27,991 bases of DNA from an uncultured Collinsella sp. (lineage in GTDB: Bacteria > Actinomycetota > Coriobacteriia > Coriobacteriales > Coriobacteriaceae): assembly GCA_902470095.1 (NCBI GenBank), contig CABRFG010000025.1, forward strand, positions 1 to 27,991, in the 5' to 3' direction. Position 1 is the first letter of the stretch. Each line of letters starts with the position of its first letter. Below are positions 25,189-27,991 of this stretch, in pieces. Both the position numbers and the translations under genes were made by a program. The notes below the pieces were generated by a model. It made no database searches and was not told the origin of the DNA. It was given only the letters and a program-made list of their open reading frames with translations.

Positions 25189-25209
25189 AATACAACAGAC
25201 TGTTGTATT
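25189..25209. promoter_or_regulatory. 21-bp perfect palindrome, candidate TetR operator
   Basis: AATACAACAG (25189-25198) and CTGTTGTATT (25200-25209) are exact reverse complements around one central A. The site lies 50 bp before the start of the activase/dehydratase gene, in its A+T-rich promoter region, with TATATC downstream as a possible -10 near 25175. Size and symmetry fit a TetR-dimer operator. Binding by the TetR at 20027 is inferred from the shared operon. Confidence 0.7.
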
Positions 25210-25221
25210 TAAACTCCGTAT

Positions 25222-25254
25222 AAAAAGCGGCTGCCGAAACGCTTCAGCAGCCGC
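25222..25254 (-). terminator. Intrinsic terminator after the DUF2798-like gene
   Basis: GCGGCTGC (25227-25234) and GCAGCCGC (25247-25254) pair around 12 nt, followed on the minus strand by five T (25222-25226). It sits between the membrane-protein gene and the activase promoter and insulates the latter. Confidence 0.85.
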
Positions 25255-25360
25255 CGAATGCACCAACAGATTGTTCTGCGCGCTAGCACGTCGGGCAACG
25301 GAGCAGCACGGGCCCTCCGGTCATGCGCACCGCTCACGCCCGCGATGTCGCCGAGAGAGC

Positions 25361-25418
25361 TATCCACGCTTAGGGCTCCAACCAAGCAAGTCGCCCGCGC
25401 TCAGCAGATCCCTAAGCG
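25361..25418. repeat. Diverged copy of the ATCCACGCT repeat within an inverted repeat
   Basis: TATCCACGCT (25361-25370) resembles the core of the repeats at 1021 and 5072. Here CGCTTAGGG (25367-25375) pairs with CCCTAAGCG (25410-25418) around 34 nt. The stretch 25255-25420 holds no recognisable gene. Confidence 0.5.
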
Positions 25419-25420
25419 AG

Positions 25421-25969
25421 CTACTCGCACTCAGGAGCCATAGCCTGCTCCAAGAGCTCGGCATGCTCCTCCTCGAAAACCGTCCCCACAGGGAAGGCGC
25501 GACGGAAGACGAAGTGGGAAATCGGACCGGCTACCAAAAGGTTCCACGGCAGCGCCATCACAAAATTATGCGGGATGTTGATCATCCAGATCGCGGGCAC
25601 GGAATACAGGTTCGCAAGGATGCCGCCGGGCATGTGCGTCAGACCCTCGCAGGCACCGTACAGCGACATGATGATAACCATGGGAACGACCATGCAGGAG
25701 CTGACGGCGAGCGTCATGGCAAGCGGCGAGCTCTTGCCCGGCGTGACCAAGTACTTAAAGGCGAAACCCTTGGCGAGCGGGCTGGCGACGAACCAGTCGC
25801 AGCACATGGCAAAAATGTAGGCAACGGGGAAGCCGAGCCACGCAGCGGCAACGACCTCGCCGTTGATGGCCCCGTGCTGCAGGGCAACGTTGTAGATGCT
25901 CATCCAGAGCACCATGCAAAAGCACATGATAAAGGTGAACAGCAGGCTCTCTCGTTTGTTGATAGGCAT
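25421..25969 (-). CDS. Small membrane protein, DUF2798-like
   Basis: The 182-residue protein has about four hydrophobic segments (near 10-30, 38-60, 80-105 and 125-150) and begins MPINKRESLLFTF. The overall pattern resembles DUF2798 proteins, whose function is unknown. It ends in a short acidic tail. I chose ATG 25969; AGGA lies 11 nt before it, a little far. The longer frame from 26029 starts inside the hairpin at 26014-26064 and is not likely. It is transcribed away from that hairpin and closed by the terminator at 25222-25254. Function is not inferred. Confidence 0.75.
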   Translation of the reverse strand: MPINKRESLLFTFIMCFCMVLWMSIYNVALQHGAINGEVVAAAWLGFPVAYIFAMCCDWFVASPLAKGFAFKYLVTPGKSSPLAMTLAVSSCMVVPMVIIMSLYGACEGLTHMPGGILANLYSVPAIWMINIPHNFVMALPWNLLVAGPISHFVFRRAFPVGTVFEEEHAELLEQAMAPECE

Positions 25970-26013
25970 GAAGGGCAGATTCCTTTCTGTGTTACGCCGC
26001 GGCACCACGCAAC

Positions 26014-26064
26014 AAAAACGGGCGGGCAAGATGGAGCTGTTGGGACTTCATCTCGCCCGCCCGT
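26014..26064 (-). terminator. Terminator-like hairpin 45 nt before the DUF2798-like gene
   Basis: The arms at 26018-26033 and 26049-26064 form a 16-bp stem (ACGGGCGGGC core) with one G-U pair and a 15-nt loop. Five T follow on the minus strand (26014-26018). It could end thrE transcription, or act as an attenuator in a leader RNA for the gene at 25421-25969, since little room for a promoter remains after it. Confidence 0.8.
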
Positions 26065-26179
26065 GTTACGCGCGTCTGCGACTACTTATGTGGTGAAACC
26101 AGCCTAGCATGAAAGGCCTGCGCTTCGTAAGCGTTGAGTTTATGAAGATGCAGGGCACCGATAATCCCCCGACCCCATA

Positions 26180-26246
26180 AGTTGCGGTGGAATACGGACT
26201 GTTTTGACCCTTTAAGCAACAATTCAGTCCCTATTTCACCGCAACT
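26180..26246. repeat. REP-like long hairpin with 22-bp arms
   Basis: The left arm (26180-26201, beginning AGTTGCGGTG and ending GGACTG) and right arm (26225-26246, CAGTCC to CACCGCAACT) are reverse complements at 20 of 22 positions, with a 23-nt loop. No U-run follows on either strand, so this is not a classical terminator. The form is that of a dispersed palindromic element. Confidence 0.65.
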
Positions 26247-26249
26247 CAT

Positions 26250-26282
26250 TTGGTGCAAAGTAACCTGTCCCCCTTGCACCAA
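26250..26282. repeat. Second REP-like hairpin abutting the thrE stop
   Basis: TTGGTGCAA (26250-26258) and TTGCACCAA (26274-26282) are perfect inverses around a 15-nt C-rich loop. The right arm touches the stop codon of the exporter gene at 26283. It lies 3 bp from the previous hairpin. Confidence 0.6.
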
Positions 26283-27851
26283 TTAGCTGGTATGGCGCCA
26301 GCGAGGGTCGGTGAGGGTTCTCGCCACGCCCAAGCCAACGGGCAGAAACGCCACGATGAGCACTGCGCGCACAAACCAGCCGAGCATGTTGACCGTGTCG
26401 AAGGTGCACATGTAATACATAGAGCGATAGAGATACAGACCGGGCACCATAATGACAATCGAAGGCACCGTGAGGGCGATGCGCGGGTAGGTGAGCTTGA
26501 CTTCGGCCAAGCTTGCCAGCAGACCCGATACCAGCGCGCCGATAAACGCTGCTGCCTCGGGAGGCATTCCCGTGCTGAGGCCCAGGAAGGGAATCATCGT
26601 CGGCGCATCGACAAGGGTCAGACGCAGGGTATTGGACACGGCGCCGATCAACCCAGCTGCCGCGGCCATCTTTACCGGGCTGTTGAACATCACCGAGAAG
26701 CCGAATACGCCAACGAAGCTCATCACCACGCGCAGGAGCGTAAGGGCAAGCGGCGAAAGGCCCAGTGGGGCAAAGTCGTCCGGCGCCAGGCCAACACACT
26801 CGGCAACCATCCAACCTACGAGCGTCGCCATCACAATAATCGATACGGCATATGAAAGGCGCTCGATACCGCTTCGCATGTCGAGCTTGGCGATGTCGAG
26901 GCCCGCCGTAATGAGCGGAAAGCCGGGAATCACAAAGAGCATGGCGCCGATATAGCCTTCTTGGTGCGACATTGCCCCCGGTATGACCTGGCCAAGGCCG
27001 AGCAATGCCAGCAGATACGAAACGCAAGCGAGCGCAACGCCGGTCGTCAGCGCGCTGAACTGACCAAGGCCTTGCTTGAGAATATGGGAGCGGGCAAAGT
27101 TGCCGACACCCGCGCCCACAAACGCGCAGGCCATCTCGATAGGGCCGCCGCCGAGCAAAAAGACGAAGGCGCCGCAAGCACAAGCTGCCGCAAGGCCCTG
27201 TTGCCAGGGAGAGTAATCGGGTTTTGAACTCTCAACGGTCTTGAGCATCTCGTGGTATTCGTGCACGGTAAACCGGCGCCCATACGTCTCGATTTCCTTT
27301 AAGAAGCTCTCCATCATCCAAATGCGATGGGTATTGACTCCCGTTGTGGGCAGGCTGACAACCTCGTTAAAGCAGTGGCCATCTTCGATGCAGGTGCACT
27401 CAAACGACAGAAGACTTAAGTCAACGTGGATGGTGACACCGAGTACGGCGGCAACACGATTCATGGTATCGCGCACGCGCCAGGCACCCGTTCCGCTTGC
27501 CAGCATAAGCATGCCGGTGCGGCAGATGATGGATGATTTATCGGTGAGCGGCGCATCGACGGCAAGCTCATCGCCTGCCGTCACGATCTGGTGCCAGTCA
27601 GTTTTCATATGGAGCGCGCCGGCACGAACGCCGTGGTGCATGGGGGCTCTCGAAAGCAGCGAGTCAAGGCGCGAAGGCTGTGGGGGCTCCATTAATTCGC
27701 CCTCGTCCTCGTCGGGCTCTTCATCGACCAGATCAAATGAGTCAAGCGATGCCGGCTCGCGACGATCGATTAGCTCCTCATCCTCATCATCAAAGTAATT
27801 GAACTGATCGAGCATGTCCTCTTCGATTGCACGCTCGCTCGCGTCGTCCAT
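26283..27851 (-). CDS. Threonine/serine exporter family protein (ThrE-type)
   Basis: The 522-residue protein has an acidic N-terminal segment (about 1-70, rich in Asp and Glu), a cytoplasmic ThrE domain (about 95-215) with the family pattern around LMLASGTGAWRVRDTMNRVAAVLG, then about ten membrane helices (220-515). The second half, from near residue 370, corresponds to the DUF3815/ThrE_2 half that is a separate gene in some bacteria, so this is the fused form as in Corynebacterium ThrE. The ATG at 27851 has GGGAG upstream. The transported amino acid is inferred from the family only. Confidence 0.88.
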   Translation of the reverse strand: MDDASERAIEEDMLDQFNYFDDEDEELIDRREPASLDSFDLVDEEPDEDEGELMEPPQPSRLDSLLSRAPMHHGVRAGALHMKTDWHQIVTAGDELAVDAPLTDKSSIICRTGMLMLASGTGAWRVRDTMNRVAAVLGVTIHVDLSLLSFECTCIEDGHCFNEVVSLPTTGVNTHRIWMMESFLKEIETYGRRFTVHEYHEMLKTVESSKPDYSPWQQGLAAACACGAFVFLLGGGPIEMACAFVGAGVGNFARSHILKQGLGQFSALTTGVALACVSYLLALLGLGQVIPGAMSHQEGYIGAMLFVIPGFPLITAGLDIAKLDMRSGIERLSYAVSIIVMATLVGWMVAECVGLAPDDFAPLGLSPLALTLLRVVMSFVGVFGFSVMFNSPVKMAAAAGLIGAVSNTLRLTLVDAPTMIPFLGLSTGMPPEAAAFIGALVSGLLASLAEVKLTYPRIALTVPSIVIMVPGLYLYRSMYYMCTFDTVNMLGWFVRAVLIVAFLPVGLGVARTLTDPRWRHTS

Positions 27852-27910
27852 ATAGACGCTCCCTTCCTACCGACTAACCCCCATCCTAGGCAGCAACGGC
27901 TAAAGGAAAC

Positions 27911-27954
27911 ATAAAAGAGACGGCTGTCATGCGAGCCATGTGTTCAACAGCCGT
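27911..27954 (-). terminator. Intrinsic terminator of a gene beyond the window
   Basis: ACGGCTGT (27920-27927) and ACAGCCGT (27947-27954) pair around 19 nt, followed on the minus strand by CTCTTTTAT. It would end a minus-strand gene lying to the right of the window. Confidence 0.65.
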
Positions 27955-27991
27955 TGGGCAGTCGTTTAAGAACGTCCCCAATGACTACATC

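Noticed and set aside
26082..26282. 66-codon minus-strand frame after thrE
   Set aside because: Most of it is made from the two REP-like hairpins, so it is probably a repeat-derived chance frame.

Overview
This window looks like a chromosomal segment of a gut anaerobe of the class Coriobacteriia, most likely Collinsella or a close relative. This is an inference from high-GC coding style, the gene content (a disA-ispD-ispF-cysS-rlmB-yacP operon, a sugar PTS, HipA-type kinases, a giant activase/dehydratase fusion) and general familiarity; no database search was possible.

Layout. (1) 1-754, minus: a strong promoter, three tRNA genes (Tyr, Thr, Met) and the 5' part of tuf (EF-Tu), arranged as one transcription unit. 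(2) 1021-5101: a sugar-uptake cassette (RpiR regulator, 6-phospho-beta-glucosidase, PTS EIIBC) lying between two copies of a 30-bp repeat. (3) 5165-5486: a 141-bp element with perfect 18-bp inverted ends, then tRNA-Thr(TGT) with its own promoter and terminator. (4) 5648-7051: a one-gene locus encoding a HipA-fold kinase fused to its own N-terminal HTH, under a promoter wrapped in a 13-bp inverted repeat. (5) 7079-12567, minus: disA-ispD-ispF-cysS-rlmB-yacP, covering c-di-AMP synthesis, isoprenoid precursors, Cys-tRNA charging, rRNA methylation and an RNase-like NYN protein. (6) 12721-13493: a manganese riboswitch (yybP-ykoY type) with an intrinsic terminator, controlling the Mn exporter mntP. 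(7) 13522-15392: a hipBA locus with three evenly spaced TGCA-N6-TGCA sites, one of them inside the mntP terminator. (8) 15520-19834, minus: pepD and clpC. (9) 20027-25209, minus: a 1479-residue protein joining two acyl-CoA dehydratase activase (ASKHA) domains to a dehydratase-like Cys-rich region, overlapping a TetR gene and preceded by a 21-bp palindrome. (10) 25421-27851, minus: a small DUF2798-like membrane protein with a terminator-like hairpin just before its start, two REP-like hairpins, and a ThrE-type exporter.

Housekeeping genes make up most of the window. The places with most unexplained structure are the two HipA-kinase loci with their operators, the activase/dehydratase fusion with TetR and its palindrome, and the intergenic repeats (970-1050, 5072-5305, 25361-25418, 26180-26282).
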